Notes: a model not told the origin generated them from the sequence alone. 64,000 nt of DNA from Lentisphaera profundi (GCF_028728065.1 NZ_CP117812.1:2356001-2420000), one strand, 5' to 3'; shown: positions 18,071 to 27,376, numbered from the stretch's first letter. Numbers and translations: made by a program.

Positions 18071-20599
18071 ATGTCTGACCAAGCAAGCAAAGCATCCTTA
18101 CCTGAAGGAAGCAAAATTTTCTGTCCCGCATGTAATGCCAAACTCGACGTATCTGGTCTTGTCATTCACTCCAAGTTTTTTTGTCCTGGATGCAATGCGA
18201 AGATCCAAGTTCCAGAAGAAAATTTAACACTCCAAAGCAAGCCTGTTGCAGAGCCTAAAAATCAGAAGACAGAAACTAGTTCTGTCAGCACATCGGATAT
18301 CGATCGCCTCAAGAACTTAGCTAAAAAAGCAATACTAACCGACATCAATCTCCCCGGCTCAAAATCTACGAATAAGCCCCCTGAGAAAGTAGATAGTAGC
18401 TCTAACACCAAAGAAAAAGACGAAACAACGGATGCCATGGAAAAAGTGGCGACCGCCAAGCAGACTGCGCTCGATGAAACTATGAAAGATCAGGTGGAAG
18501 TCACGAACGCCACCACCATTCAAGATAAAACTCCTGAGACTGTACAAGTGCCAGTAGTCGAAACTACTGCCAAAAAAGAACCCGCACCTGCTCCCAAAGA
18601 AGAGCACATCGATCCCAATGGACTCAATAAAGTTAAATGCCATTCCTGCGGTAAGTTAAACGATTTTTCTAAAGAAAAAGCTTTTGATAAAATACCGTGC
18701 TCCCATTGTTCCGAAAAAATAATCGTACCAAAGCGTTTTCAACACTTCCTTTTAGAAGATGAGCTCTCTGACAATCAATTTGCTAAAGTTTACCGAGCGC
18801 TCGATTTGTCTCTGAATAGGGAAGTTTGTATTAAAATTTTCAACAAAGACATATCTGCCAATGAAGTCCTTGTAAAAGCGCTCATTGAAAAACTTAGTCT
18901 CAGTGCCACTCTTACGCAACAAAATATCGTCCCCATCTATACGTCTGGAACTTTTGAAGAACAGTTTTTCATGGTAAGTCAATACATGAATCAACAATCA
19001 TTAGAAGCCTTTATCACCAAGGCCAAGGGTGAGCTCCCCATTAATGCCTGCCTAAAAACTTTACACGAAGTCAGCAAAGGCTTACTCGAATACAGCCGTC
19101 ACAAACAATATCACCATCATTTAAGTCCTCGTAATATCTTGATTAATTCTGATGGTCAAATCAAAGTCACCGATTTCAATATCTTCTACACGATAATGCT
19201 CGACCAAAAAGACAAAAGTCTTTATGGCACTGATTTTGTCTCTCCAGAGCTTATCCACAAAGGCAAAGATACCGACTCCACCGTAGATGTATTTCATTTA
19301 GGTTTAATCGCTCAACAACTTATTACAGGTAAGATCCCTTATGAGGCTTCTAATCAAGAAGACTTAATGGATCTCCACCTGGAAAAGACTCCTGAAAAAC
19401 TTTCAGATCTAAGGAGTGACACTCCCCAGGAGCTCTGTGATTTTGTACAAAAAATGCTTTCGGTTCGTCCTAGTGACCGCCCTTCTCTCAGTGAAACTGA
19501 AAAAGAATTAGATAAACTGCGGAATCCTCAAAAAGCTAATCTTGCTGCCACTCGCATGAAAACACCTGTCTCTAAGCCACCATTAGAAAAAGACGAAGAT
19601 AAATTCAAACATGCGAAACTCCAAGATACCGATCTTGCCCATGAAGATTTATTGATTCAACTCAATGACAAGGAGAAAAAAAGCCCCATTGCCATTATTG
19701 CTATCATCTTAGTTCTTATTTGTGTTATAGGCTTTTTCCTCAGTCAAAATAACAGCTCGGAAGACAAAGCGTCTGAGGTAGATGCTAAGCCCGTAGAAGT
19801 TCCTAAAGATCCTCAGGATATTGCTGTTGCTCTCCCCGATGATCCTATGCCAAATGATATAATTCCAGAAGACATGACTAGCGACACGAAGACGGTAGAA
19901 CCCTCAATTGAAGTTGTAGAAATCCCCACTCCGACTCCTATAATTGAAGAGCCCGTTACCGTACCTTTAGCTGTGGATGTTCCAATAGAGGAAACTGAGA
20001 CCCCTAATCAATTCGAAGAAGAGTTTACTGACTTCGCACCTGTTATGGCTAATAAAGAAAAACGCCCTTTCCCTAACAATCTCGATTTCAGCCCCACTAT
20101 TTCAGAATTCATCGATTATCTGAATTCTCAGCCCGACTCTCAACGCAAAGCTATTGAGCATGAGCGCTTGCGCCTCTTAAACCGCATACGTTTCTACCTC
20201 ATTAAAGTTCTTTCAAATACTCCTTATGAAGGCAAAGTTTTTTCCCGTGAATTCGAAGATAGCATCGATGGCTTTTTAGAAGTCAAAAATGATCAATTGC
20301 TTATGGGTCGTAAAGGTGCTGATTTCACACTCGAAGTTGACGTCACCCAATTAGAGGATATCCAATTTGCAAAAGTTTTGGAATTTTTTGCTAAATCCAA
20401 ACTCGATCAAGTTCTCGATAGCCCCGAAGCGATTGCGAAAGAACTGAAAGAATCTGCTGCAGAAGATTATTTTAAAGCGGCATTACTCATGGACTGGTTT
20501 AAAAATGAGAAAATGGCTCAAGCTTATCTAAATCTGGCCACTCAGTTAAACCCTAATTTAACAAATCATTACAAGGTTTTCTTTGATGGGCAAGAATAA
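18071..20599 (+). CDS. Zinc-ribbon, pseudokinase, single-pass membrane protein
   Basis: An 842-aa protein. Two zinc-ribbon-like units come first: Cys 18/21/38/41, and a second beginning at Cys 190/193, separated by a Ser/Thr/Lys-rich linker. A Ser/Thr protein kinase fold follows (about 225-490). The ATP-binding Lys (VCIKIF) is kept, but the glycine loop is poor, the HRDLKPEN motif reads HHHLSPRN (catalytic Asp replaced by His-350, Lys by Ser-352), and DFG reads DFN. It is therefore probably a pseudokinase. One membrane helix is at about 539-561, then a Pro/Glu-rich stretch and a helical C-terminal domain. The ATG at 18071 has TAGGAG 7 nt upstream and is preferred over the longer frame from 18014. 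It overlaps the next gene by 14 bp. Confidence 0.85.
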   Translation: MSDQASKASLPEGSKIFCPACNAKLDVSGLVIHSKFFCPGCNAKIQVPEENLTLQSKPVAEPKNQKTETSSVSTSDIDRLKNLAKKAILTDINLPGSKSTNKPPEKVDSSSNTKEKDETTDAMEKVATAKQTALDETMKDQVEVTNATTIQDKTPETVQVPVVETTAKKEPAPAPKEEHIDPNGLNKVKCHSCGKLNDFSKEKAFDKIPCSHCSEKIIVPKRFQHFLLEDELSDNQFAKVYRALDLSLNREVCIKIFNKDISANEVLVKALIEKLSLSATLTQQNIVPIYTSGTFEEQFFMVSQYMNQQSLEAFITKAKGELPINACLKTLHEVSKGLLEYSRHKQYHHHLSPRNILINSDGQIKVTDFNIFYTIMLDQKDKSLYGTDFVSPELIHKGKDTDSTVDVFHLGLIAQQLITGKIPYEASNQEDLMDLHLEKTPEKLSDLRSDTPQELCDFVQKMLSVRPSDRPSLSETEKELDKLRNPQKANLAATRMKTPVSKPPLEKDEDKFKHAKLQDTDLAHEDLLIQLNDKEKKSPIAIIAIILVLICVIGFFLSQNNSSEDKASEVDAKPVEVPKDPQDIAVALPDDPMPNDIIPEDMTSDTKTVEPSIEVVEIPTPTPIIEEPVTVPLAVDVPIEETETPNQFEEEFTDFAPVMANKEKRPFPNNLDFSPTISEFIDYLNSQPDSQRKAIEHERLRLLNRIRFYLIKVLSNTPYEGKVFSREFEDSIDGFLEVKNDQLLMGRKGADFTLEVDVTQLEDIQFAKVLEFFAKSKLDQVLDSPEAIAKELKESAAEDYFKAALLMDWFKNEKMAQAYLNLATQLNPNLTNHYKVFFDGQE

Positions 20600-20954
20600 A
20601 AAACCACTTAAGTCAAAAGGCTTTTCAGTCAACCCCTTCGCCGACTTAAAAGTCGACTGTATCGCTAAAGATATTGAAGGAAGTGCAAAAGCAAAAAATA
20701 AAATAGCCCATACCACTTGCCGTATACGCTTAGAGAAAAAAGGTCGCGCGGGCAAGAAAGTCACTGTCATTTATGGCTTTGAACCCGTGCTTGAATTAGT
20801 GGAAATGATGAACCTTCTCAGCGATTTAAAAAAATCGATCGGCAGTGGCGGAACAGTAAAAGAAGACACTTTAGAACTCCAAGGGGATAAGCGACCACAA
20901 GTTGCTGATTTCCTCAAACAAAAACACTTTCGCACCAAAGGCGAACTCAATTAA
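20586..20954 (+). CDS. SUI1/eIF1-like translation factor (YciH family)
   Basis: A 122-aa protein. The second half has the SUI1 fold pattern: IRLEKKGRAGKKVTVIYGFE, then LKKSIGSGGTVKED and LQGDKRPQVADFL, the last block being highly typical of eIF1/YciH proteins. Bacterial YciH is thought to affect start-codon fidelity, but the role is not settled. The start at ATG 20586 lies inside the end of the upstream gene. It is 14 bp before prfB, so an initiation-type factor and a termination factor are probably expressed together. Confidence 0.9.
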   Translation: MGKNKKPLKSKGFSVNPFADLKVDCIAKDIEGSAKAKNKIAHTTCRIRLEKKGRAGKKVTVIYGFEPVLELVEMMNLLSDLKKSIGSGGTVKEDTLELQGDKRPQVADFLKQKHFRTKGELN

Positions 20955-20968
20955 CTTTTAGGATCATT

Positions 20969-22088
20969 ATGAATTTAGATGCATTACAAAAACAGGTGAA
21001 AGCGATACAAGATCGTTTTGAACATCTGGGGAGGTACCTTTGACGTACCTACTAAAACTCAGGAACTCAATCAACTAGAACTCGAAATGAGCAGTGCTAC
21101 TTTTTGGGAGAATACGAATACCGCAAAAATCACTGTCGATCGAGTATCTGTTTTAAAAAATGTAGTCACCCCCTATGCAGAACTAGGATCCAGTGTTGAT
21201 GACTTCCTCACTCTTGCTGAACTTATCGAAGAAGAAGGTGCTGAATCAGAATTAATGGCCGATGCGGACGGTGAGTGGGCTGAACTCACAAAAGCTCTAG
21301 ATGATCTCGAACTTTTAAGTTTCCTGTCAGGAAAATACGATAGCGGCGACTGCTTTTTATCCATTAATGCTGGTGCAGGTGGAACTGAGTCTTGTGATTG
21401 GGCCGACATGCTCTTCCGCATGTATCGCCGTTGGGCCGAATCAAAAAAATTCAAAATTTCTATTGTCTCAATCCAAGAAGGAGACGAAGCAGGTATCAAA
21501 AACTGCACACTCATGATTCAAGGGCCTATGGCTTTTGGCTACTTAAAAGCCGAACGTGGCGTTCACCGCTTAGTGCGTATATCCCCCTTTGATTCCAATA
21601 AACGAAGACATACTTCCTTTACCTCTATTGATGTCGTTCCCGATATCGGTGATGAAGCCGAAGTCGATATAGATGATAAAGATTTACGAGTCGATACTTT
21701 TCGTGCCTCAGGTGCTGGTGGTCAGCATGTTAACACAACTGATTCAGCTGTGCGCATAACTCATATTCCTACAGGAATTGTTGTAGCCTGCCAAATGGAA
21801 CGCTCTCAACACAAAAACCGTGCAACCGCAATGAAAATGCTAGGTGCTAAACTTGAAGAATTGCGTCAAGCTGAGCATGCAGCGGAAATCGACGCCAATT
21901 CAAGTGTGAAAACTGACATTGGCTGGGGTCATCAAATACGCTCTTATGTTTTACATCCCTACAAGATGATTAAAGATTTAAGAACCACATACGAGACAAG
22001 TAACACCAACAATGTTTTAGATGGTGATTTAGATCCTTTTATTCAAGCCTACCTAAGAAGTGGACTCAACAAAGAAGACAATGACTAA
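20969..22088 (+). CDS. prfB: Peptide chain release factor 2, with programmed +1 frameshift
   Basis: The product is 372 aa if the frameshift is read. The first 24 codons from ATG 20969 end at an in-frame TGA (21041). A +1 shift at CTT-TGA-C then continues in the long frame to 22088. RF2 signatures are SPFDSNKRRHTSF (stop-codon recognition) and GAGGQHVNTTDSAVRI (the GGQ that triggers peptide release). The factor reads UAA and UGA. The internal UGA is the classical autoregulation device: scarce RF2 favours frameshifting. The gene follows SUI1 by 14 bp and overlaps the next gene by 8 bp. Confidence 0.97.
21028..21044 (+). promoter_or_regulatory. prfB programmed +1 frameshift signal
   Basis: GGGGAGG (21028-21034) acts as an internal Shine-Dalgarno-like element 3 nt before the slippery CTT TGA C (21038-21044). 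Spacing and sequence match the E. coli prfB site. Confidence 0.95.
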
Positions 22089-22671
22089 CAAAGCCATCAT
22101 TGCTTTACTTACTTGCCTTTGTGCAATTATTTTTTCTACTCTCCTCTTATTAAAGAAAGATGTGAAACTTAGTAATGTTAGCAAAAGGCAACAAATACCC
22201 TTTGAGGTCCAAAGTGCTACTGCACAGGGTCTTATCTTGGGTGGGAAGTATGAGTTTGCCAATAAAATCTTTGCAAACTCATACCAACACTTCAAAGACA
22301 ACCCTGCTTATATCCAAAGCTATGCAAATAGTTTACTTGCCTCTGAGCAAGCTCAAAAAGCTCAAAACATCTGCTTAGACGCGATCAACATTTATCCACT
22401 AAATAAAAACCTTAGACTTACACTCGCAAAATGTATGTTAAGCAATAAGCAAAGTGACTCCGCCTATCGTTTACTTAACGAGCTCCCTCTCTTTTCTCAA
22501 AAAGAAGCTGACTACCTCAGTCTCATTATAATGACGACTCCCAATAAGAGTGGTCTCGAATCTTTAATGAGTAAAATGAAAAACTTTACCAACTATCAAA
22601 AGCTCTTCCCGAAGAACTTGATCGAAAAATCACCTAATTCTGAATTCATTATAAAGAACTTGAGTAATTAA
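22081..22671 (+). CDS. Membrane-anchored TPR-like protein
   Basis: A 196-aa protein. Residues about 4-24 form an N-terminal membrane anchor (IIALLTCLCAIIFSTLLLL). The rest is helical with tetratricopeptide-like units (for example YIQSYANSLLASEQAQKAQN, then IYPLNKNLRLTLAKCML). The ATG at 22081 gives an 8-bp overlap with the prfB stop, and the stop directly abuts the mutL start codon. The protein probably sits on the periplasmic face and binds other proteins, but nothing more specific can be said. It may be a partner of the kinase-like proteins in this region, which is only a guess. Confidence 0.75.
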   Translation: MTNKAIIALLTCLCAIIFSTLLLLKKDVKLSNVSKRQQIPFEVQSATAQGLILGGKYEFANKIFANSYQHFKDNPAYIQSYANSLLASEQAQKAQNICLDAINIYPLNKNLRLTLAKCMLSNKQSDSAYRLLNELPLFSQKEADYLSLIIMTTPNKSGLESLMSKMKNFTNYQKLFPKNLIEKSPNSEFIIKNLSN

Positions 22672-24354
22672 ATGGCTGATGTAAAAGTCCTCAGTGCTGA
22701 AATTGCTAACCGTATTGCCGCAGGTGAAGTTGTAGAACGTCCTTCATCTGTACTAAAAGAATTGGTTGATAATGCCATAGATGCGGGTGCCACTCGCATT
22801 ATTATTCGTACGGAAAATGCAGGAAACTCGCTAATTGAGGTCTCCGATAATGGCTCTGGCATGAATCAAAATAATGCCTTACTTTGTCTCGAACAACATG
22901 CCACTTCAAAAATAAGTGATGCCAGTGATCTTGATTCAATCAGTAGTTACGGCTTTCGCGGGGAAGCTATTCCAAGTATTGCCTCGGTTTCTCGCTTCAC
23001 TATTTTAACTCGCTTACACAATGAGCTTGAAGGTAACATGATCCAAGTCAATGGTGGAGAAATCTCGACCGTCGAAAAAATTGGCTGTGCACCAGGAACA
23101 TGCATGCGTGTCGCCAAGTTATTTTATAATGTTCCAGCCAGAAAGAAATTCTTGAAATCTCAGCGTACGGAAGAATTCCATATACAAGAGACTTTTATCC
23201 AAATGGCACTCTCTAGGCCTGATATACACATGGAACTCCATTGCGATAAACGCAAAGTGTATAATATCCCCCCTAGTTCTGATATGAGAACACGATTGAG
23301 TTCCTTTGTTAATCGTGAAACTGCCAAGGATATGCTTGACGTCGATTATCAAGAAGCTGGTATCTCGGTTAAAGGCTTATGCTCACGCCCAGGATTAGCC
23401 CGTGGCAATTCACGCGAACAACGTTTTTTCATCAACCAGCGCCCTATTGTTGCTCCAGAAATTAACCGCGCTATAAGAAATGCTTATGAAGGCATTATCA
23501 ATAAAGGACAATTCGCTCCCTGTGTGCTCTATATTAATATTGATCCTTCGAGAGTTGACATCAATGTTCATCCTGCAAAACGAGAGGTTCGTTTTCGTGA
23601 ACCCCAACTTCTTTGCCAGGTTATTAGCCACGCACTTGAGCTCGCACTACGCCAATTAAGTGGTTCTCAACACAAGCTACTTGCCCCGTCTTTCCTTCAG
23701 CCAAATGTACATGTAGAAACGAGTCGAGTCAGTCTTACGCTCAATCAAGACAATCCTTTACAGGAAAAAATCGCGCCTTCTTTTGAAGCCCCTCGCACAA
23801 ATGAGAATAACACTGGACCTCTTAGCCAGAACACGCCTGACATCCAGCCAGCTATTACTCAACTCGATCCTCACGAGACAAATCATACACATGCGCTAAA
23901 CACTAATGACAAAGTCATCCAAAATCCCGTCATCGAAAGCCACACTCATGAGCACCAATCAGAATTGAGTAATGACACAGGCCCGCCCATCGATAATTCG
24001 GCCGAAAGTGCTGAAAAAGAAACTTTTAGCCATGGCTTAAATAAATTAAATATCATTTCATTTTACAACAAAGAATACTTGCTTTGTCATGGTGAGAATG
24101 GATTAATCATTCTGTGCTTAAAAGCCGCCCGCGAAAGAGTAATTTTTGAGCAAATGTTGAATAACTATCGTCTCAACACAGAATACACACAAGCTTTATT
24201 AATCCCGATTAGTCTCGAACTTAATCACAGTGATTCCCATTTAATCGAAAAATACTCTACGCAACTCAATGAACTCGGCTTAGGACTGAGGCATTTTGGT
24301 GCTCATAGCTGGATGCACTCCGACAGATCATTCTCAAGTGCTATTAAAAAATAG
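22672..24354 (+). pseudogene. mutL: mutL, 5' part, interrupted by an insertion sequence
   Basis: MutL is the mismatch-repair ATPase that links MutS to strand removal. The N-terminal GHKL ATPase is intact: RIAAGEVVERPSSVLKELVD, DNGSGM, ATSKI and GFRGEAIPSIA. A poorly conserved linker follows from about residue 335. The true mutL sequence ends at 24311, where the IS begins; the last residues up to the stop at 24354 are IS-encoded. The other 98 codons of the gene lie at 25912-26206. Removing the IS and one 6-bp duplication restores a 644-codon frame. The endonuclease motif DQHAxxE reads CLKAARE, so metal ligands were already absent. The truncated product lacks the end of the dimerisation domain and is probably inactive in repair. 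Confidence 0.93.
24306..24311. repeat. Target-site duplication of IS copy 1 (left)
   Basis: TAGCTG here is repeated at 25906-25911 directly after the IS. It marks a 6-bp staggered insertion into mutL. Confidence 0.9.
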
Positions 24355-24381
24355 CTTAAAGTTATAATTTCCAATAAAAAA

Positions 24382-24437
24382 TCCCACTTAATCGCCTATA
24401 TTGTAGTAGCTTACACCGACAATAACAGCAAGTGGGA
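24382..24437 (+). repeat. Inverted repeat around the transposase translation start (copy 1)
   Basis: TCCCACTT (24382-24389) is complementary to AAGTGGGA (24430-24437), which covers the GTGGGA ribosome-binding region 6-7 nt before the ATG at 24444. In a transcript read in from mutL the two arms could pair and hide the start site. The same arms are in copy 2 at 37307-37362. Confidence 0.55.
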
Positions 24438-24443
24438 CTTTCA

Positions 24444-25889
24444 ATGTACGATACTCTTTTTCCCGAATATTTCATCGAGGAATTACGGCAAACTATAGGA
24501 ATTTTATGCGGACCATTGAAGATTGCGGGGCAAATCATACTTCGTCCTGAATTTCAAGAGATCAAAAAGGCAATTGAAGATGATCAACTTCAGTTGAGTA
24601 AAGATAGAGCCGCCACTAGAAACCGCGAGTTTAAAAACAGCTCTACCCAAAAACACCCCCCAGCTGAATTGGTGGTGGCGTTGTTCATAGCCCGTCACTT
24701 TTATGATAATTGTTACGGTGAACGAGGCTATAGTATGCTATGTGAGAATAGTTCCTTGCAGCAGTTTATTGGGCGCTTGGGCATAGGAAGCTTCCCTTCA
24801 CGCAATACGATTCATGAACAAGTCTCTGCTCTTTCTGAGAAGACCCTTAATCTTTTTCATCAAGCTATTTTGAACTGCGTTAAGGAGTGTGGCCTGGATG
24901 ATTTTTCAGCAGTGATTATTGATTCTACAGCCATTAAGGCCGATTCAGCGTGGCCTGTCGATAGTCAATTACTAAAGAACCTTAGTTGTAAAATGATGAA
25001 AAATATCAGTGACGTTCATGATCAGCTTCCCTGTGTTGAGCGCAGAAAGATCCCTCTCAAACGCCTGCAAAATTACTGTGATTATATGAGTAAACTGGAT
25101 TTCGAGATCTCTATGCTTAAAGGAAAAAAAGGAGCAAGAAAAATGAGGCAAAAGTTTTATACGCAAGAACTTTTACCGAGGTGCCGAAAATTTATTATTC
25201 GCCTGGAGAAGACTCTTCCTCAAATTAAACAACACTGTGAAAGTGCCAAAGTTCTGATGATTGACGAATGTCTATCTCGCTTCATAGATAAAGTTTTGAT
25301 GGTTGAACATCGCTTCAACATGGCTCCTAAGGACTACGATACGAAGACGGCACGGAAAATTTACAGCATGAGTGATAATGATGCAGCATTTATTAAAAAG
25401 GGTGGTCGAGAAACCGTATTTGGCTACCGACCAAATTTCGCCTTTAGTGCCAATGGTTTTCTGACATCATTCACCCTAGAATCTGGAAATACTAGTGACA
25501 GCAAGGCCTTCAGTAATTGCCTTGATGAAAATAAAAAGATGACGGGCGAGACCGCAATGATGATCAGTGTGGATGACGGATATAGCTCTGCCGCCAATTT
25601 AGATGATGCCATCGAAAAAGGGGCGACATTAGTCAGTGTTAGTGGCTCAAAGGGAAAGAAGCTCTTAGGAGAAGATATTTATGAGAGTGAAAACTACCAA
25701 CTTGCGAGAAATATCCGATCAATTTCCGAAGCAGGTATTTCAAAGCTGAAGAACTATCACAACCTTGAGCGATTTACCGTTTGTGGCTTAAAGAGGGTTC
25801 GTCAAGAAACTCTCATAAGCGCCATAGGATTCAACTTGGAAAGGATCTGCCAGTTATTATGTCAAATAGAGGTTGAGGTCGCCGCATAG
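24444..25889 (+). CDS. DDE-type transposase (IS copy 1)
   Basis: A 481-aa transposase from ATG 24444; a GTG at 24432 would add four residues, but GTGGGA before the ATG looks like the ribosome-binding site. Candidate catalytic acids are the Asp in VIIDSTAIKADSAW, the Asp in ISVDDGYSS, and a Glu near the C-terminus in LKNYHNLERFTVCGLKRVR, in the order expected for an RNase H-fold DDE enzyme. A helical insert separates the first two. The stop lies only 16 bp before the IS right end. The enzyme cuts and joins the IS ends in its own mobilisation. The protein is full length and probably active. Confidence 0.92.
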   Translation: MYDTLFPEYFIEELRQTIGILCGPLKIAGQIILRPEFQEIKKAIEDDQLQLSKDRAATRNREFKNSSTQKHPPAELVVALFIARHFYDNCYGERGYSMLCENSSLQQFIGRLGIGSFPSRNTIHEQVSALSEKTLNLFHQAILNCVKECGLDDFSAVIIDSTAIKADSAWPVDSQLLKNLSCKMMKNISDVHDQLPCVERRKIPLKRLQNYCDYMSKLDFEISMLKGKKGARKMRQKFYTQELLPRCRKFIIRLEKTLPQIKQHCESAKVLMIDECLSRFIDKVLMVEHRFNMAPKDYDTKTARKIYSMSDNDAAFIKKGGRETVFGYRPNFAFSANGFLTSFTLESGNTSDSKAFSNCLDENKKMTGETAMMISVDDGYSSAANLDDAIEKGATLVSVSGSKGKKLLGEDIYESENYQLARNIRSISEAGISKLKNYHNLERFTVCGLKRVRQETLISAIGFNLERICQLLCQIEVEVAA

Positions 25890-25911
25890 AATGTCGGAGT
25901 GCATCTAGCTG

Positions 25912-26206
25912 GCTGCTGGATACCACCCCTTTAAATTTCCCTGAAGATAATATCATGGGACTTATAAAAGAGATAATTGATATCCTCCACAAAAATCCCA
26001 ATAGCTTGAAACGCGACATCCATATCAATCTTGCAAAAACAATTTCGGCGGCGACTTGCCGACGCGTGAAATTCAATGAGACGGGGAGTCGCAAGATACT
26101 CGAAGACTTAGATGCCTGCGAGACACCTTACTCTTGTCCTCAAGGGCGCCCAGTATTCATCAATATCTCTGATAATGAGTTAAAGAAACGCTTTGGTCGC
26201 AACTAA
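25912..26206 (+). pseudogene. mutL: mutL, 3' part cut off by the insertion sequence
   Basis: Joined to 22672-24311 the frame continues without a break, starting at the second base of a Trp codon. The 98 residues encode the end of the MutL C-terminal dimerisation domain, including CPQGRPVFI (the conserved CPHGRP motif) and an Arg-rich tail, LKKRFGRN. An internal ATG at 25955 could start a short peptide, but no ribosome-binding site is evident. Without the N-terminal part it cannot act in mismatch repair. Confidence 0.9.
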
Positions 26207-26263
26207 ATAAAAACGATTAAGTTTTATCCTTATCGGATATTTTTCAGACGAAGCCGACTTCTA

Positions 26264-27376
26264 CTAAGTCAGTAATTCTCTTAGTTTTCTAGCTAATTCT
26301 ACCATGCGGTAAGGCTTCCTTAAAAAGGCCGCCGCACCCGCTTCAATCAGATCACCAGCTTCATTCTCAGCCATAAACCCAGAAGAGATCAAAACCTTGA
26401 CTTCGTCATCTAGTTTCTTTAATTCATAAAAAGCCTCACGACCATTCATTTCCGGCATCACCATATCCAAAATCACCAAGTCAATTTGACCAGGATTTTC
26501 ACGATAAATCTCAACCGCGTCTAAACCATTCTCTGCCAACAAGACGATATAGCCTAAGTTTTGTAAGTTCTCAATCAGAACATCCCAAATCATATCTTCA
26601 TCATCAACCACTAAAATAGTTTCAGTACCTTTTAATGAGTCTGCATTGAGGTCATCATCCAATTGCCCACCTACTGCGTGGAAATCCATCGAAGGAAGAA
26701 GTAACTGTAGGGAAATCTGCTCATCATTCTCATTGCAATAAAGTGCTCCAGAAAAACGCTTCAAGGCACCTAAGACAAAAAGCATTTCACGGCGATCAGA
26801 TTCCTCAAAAACAGCCGCATCATAATTAACAGGTACGTAGTCATTGATACTATCAGAACTTTTAAGCTCGATCGAGTAATAAATCCCATCATTGAGAGCC
26901 TCTTGCTCAGACATATTCACTTTTTCAACCGATAAAGTATACGTTTTATCTTTTGCGAGCAATGAATGCATGAACATAAATACTGATGATAAATGACTCA
27001 TATTGGCCTGAATAATCAGTTCTTCTTGTTCATTAACTAAATTCACATCATCGAGGTCTCGTAACTTTCTTGTACGCTTAAAAAAGGCCGTGAGCAAAGC
27101 ACTTAAATTCACTTTCTCTTGCTCCTCTACTGTGGTCTCTAAGTCTTGGGAAATTGTTGAGTAGATGATTTTAATTTGCTCAATATCATGACGTAATTTC
27201 TCGAGGTAACGTTCTCCTGATGCTGAATCCTCAAGTTCATCTTCCAAAAAATCACTGTAGACAACAATGTTTTTAAGTAGCTTATTCATTACCAAGGAAA
27301 GCCCTTTGAGCTCTGCATCACACCGCTCTAAACGCTCTTGAAGAGAAATTTCATTCAAATCATGATATTTCTGCAT
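26264..27376 (-). CDS. Degenerate hybrid histidine kinase with C-terminal receiver domain
   Basis: A 370-aa protein. Residues about 250-370 are a good receiver domain: VVDDED acidic pocket, phospho-acceptor Asp in LVILDMVMPEMNG, and FLRKPYR with the conserved Lys. The N-terminal part lines up with a histidine kinase dimerisation helix (LSLVMNKLLKNIVVYSDFL), but the His-Asp of the usual HDFNN is Leu-Val. The ATP-binding domain lacks the N box and the DxGxG motif. It is probably a phospho-accepting protein that no longer phosphorylates itself. The gene stands alone, convergent with the mutL remnant. Confidence 0.8.
   Translation of the reverse strand: MQKYHDLNEISLQERLERCDAELKGLSLVMNKLLKNIVVYSDFLEDELEDSASGERYLEKLRHDIEQIKIIYSTISQDLETTVEEQEKVNLSALLTAFFKRTRKLRDLDDVNLVNEQEELIIQANMSHLSSVFMFMHSLLAKDKTYTLSVEKVNMSEQEALNDGIYYSIELKSSDSINDYVPVNYDAAVFEESDRREMLFVLGALKRFSGALYCNENDEQISLQLLLPSMDFHAVGGQLDDDLNADSLKGTETILVVDDEDMIWDVLIENLQNLGYIVLLAENGLDAVEIYRENPGQIDLVILDMVMPEMNGREAFYELKKLDDEVKVLISSGFMAENEAGDLIEAGAAAFLRKPYRMVELARKLRELLT

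Larger units (their letters stand above)
24312..25905 (+). mobile_element. Insertion sequence copy 1 (1594 bp) inside mutL
   Basis: The element is bounded by 14-bp perfect inverted repeats, GATGCACTCCGACA at 24312 and its complement ending at 25905, and flanked by a TAGCTG duplication. It encodes one transposase. A second copy at 37237-38830 has the same length and differs by one visible base (G or A, giving Val or Ile near the transposase C-terminus). Length, single orf and 6-bp duplication resemble the ISNCY/ISDol1-type elements, but the family name is tentative. Near identity points to recent transposition. It lies in the same direction as mutL. Confidence 0.95.

Noticed and set aside
20969-22088. 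prfB as a frameshifted pseudogene
   Set aside because: The in-frame TGA with SD-like element and CTTTGAC is the programmed frameshift of RF2, not a lesion.
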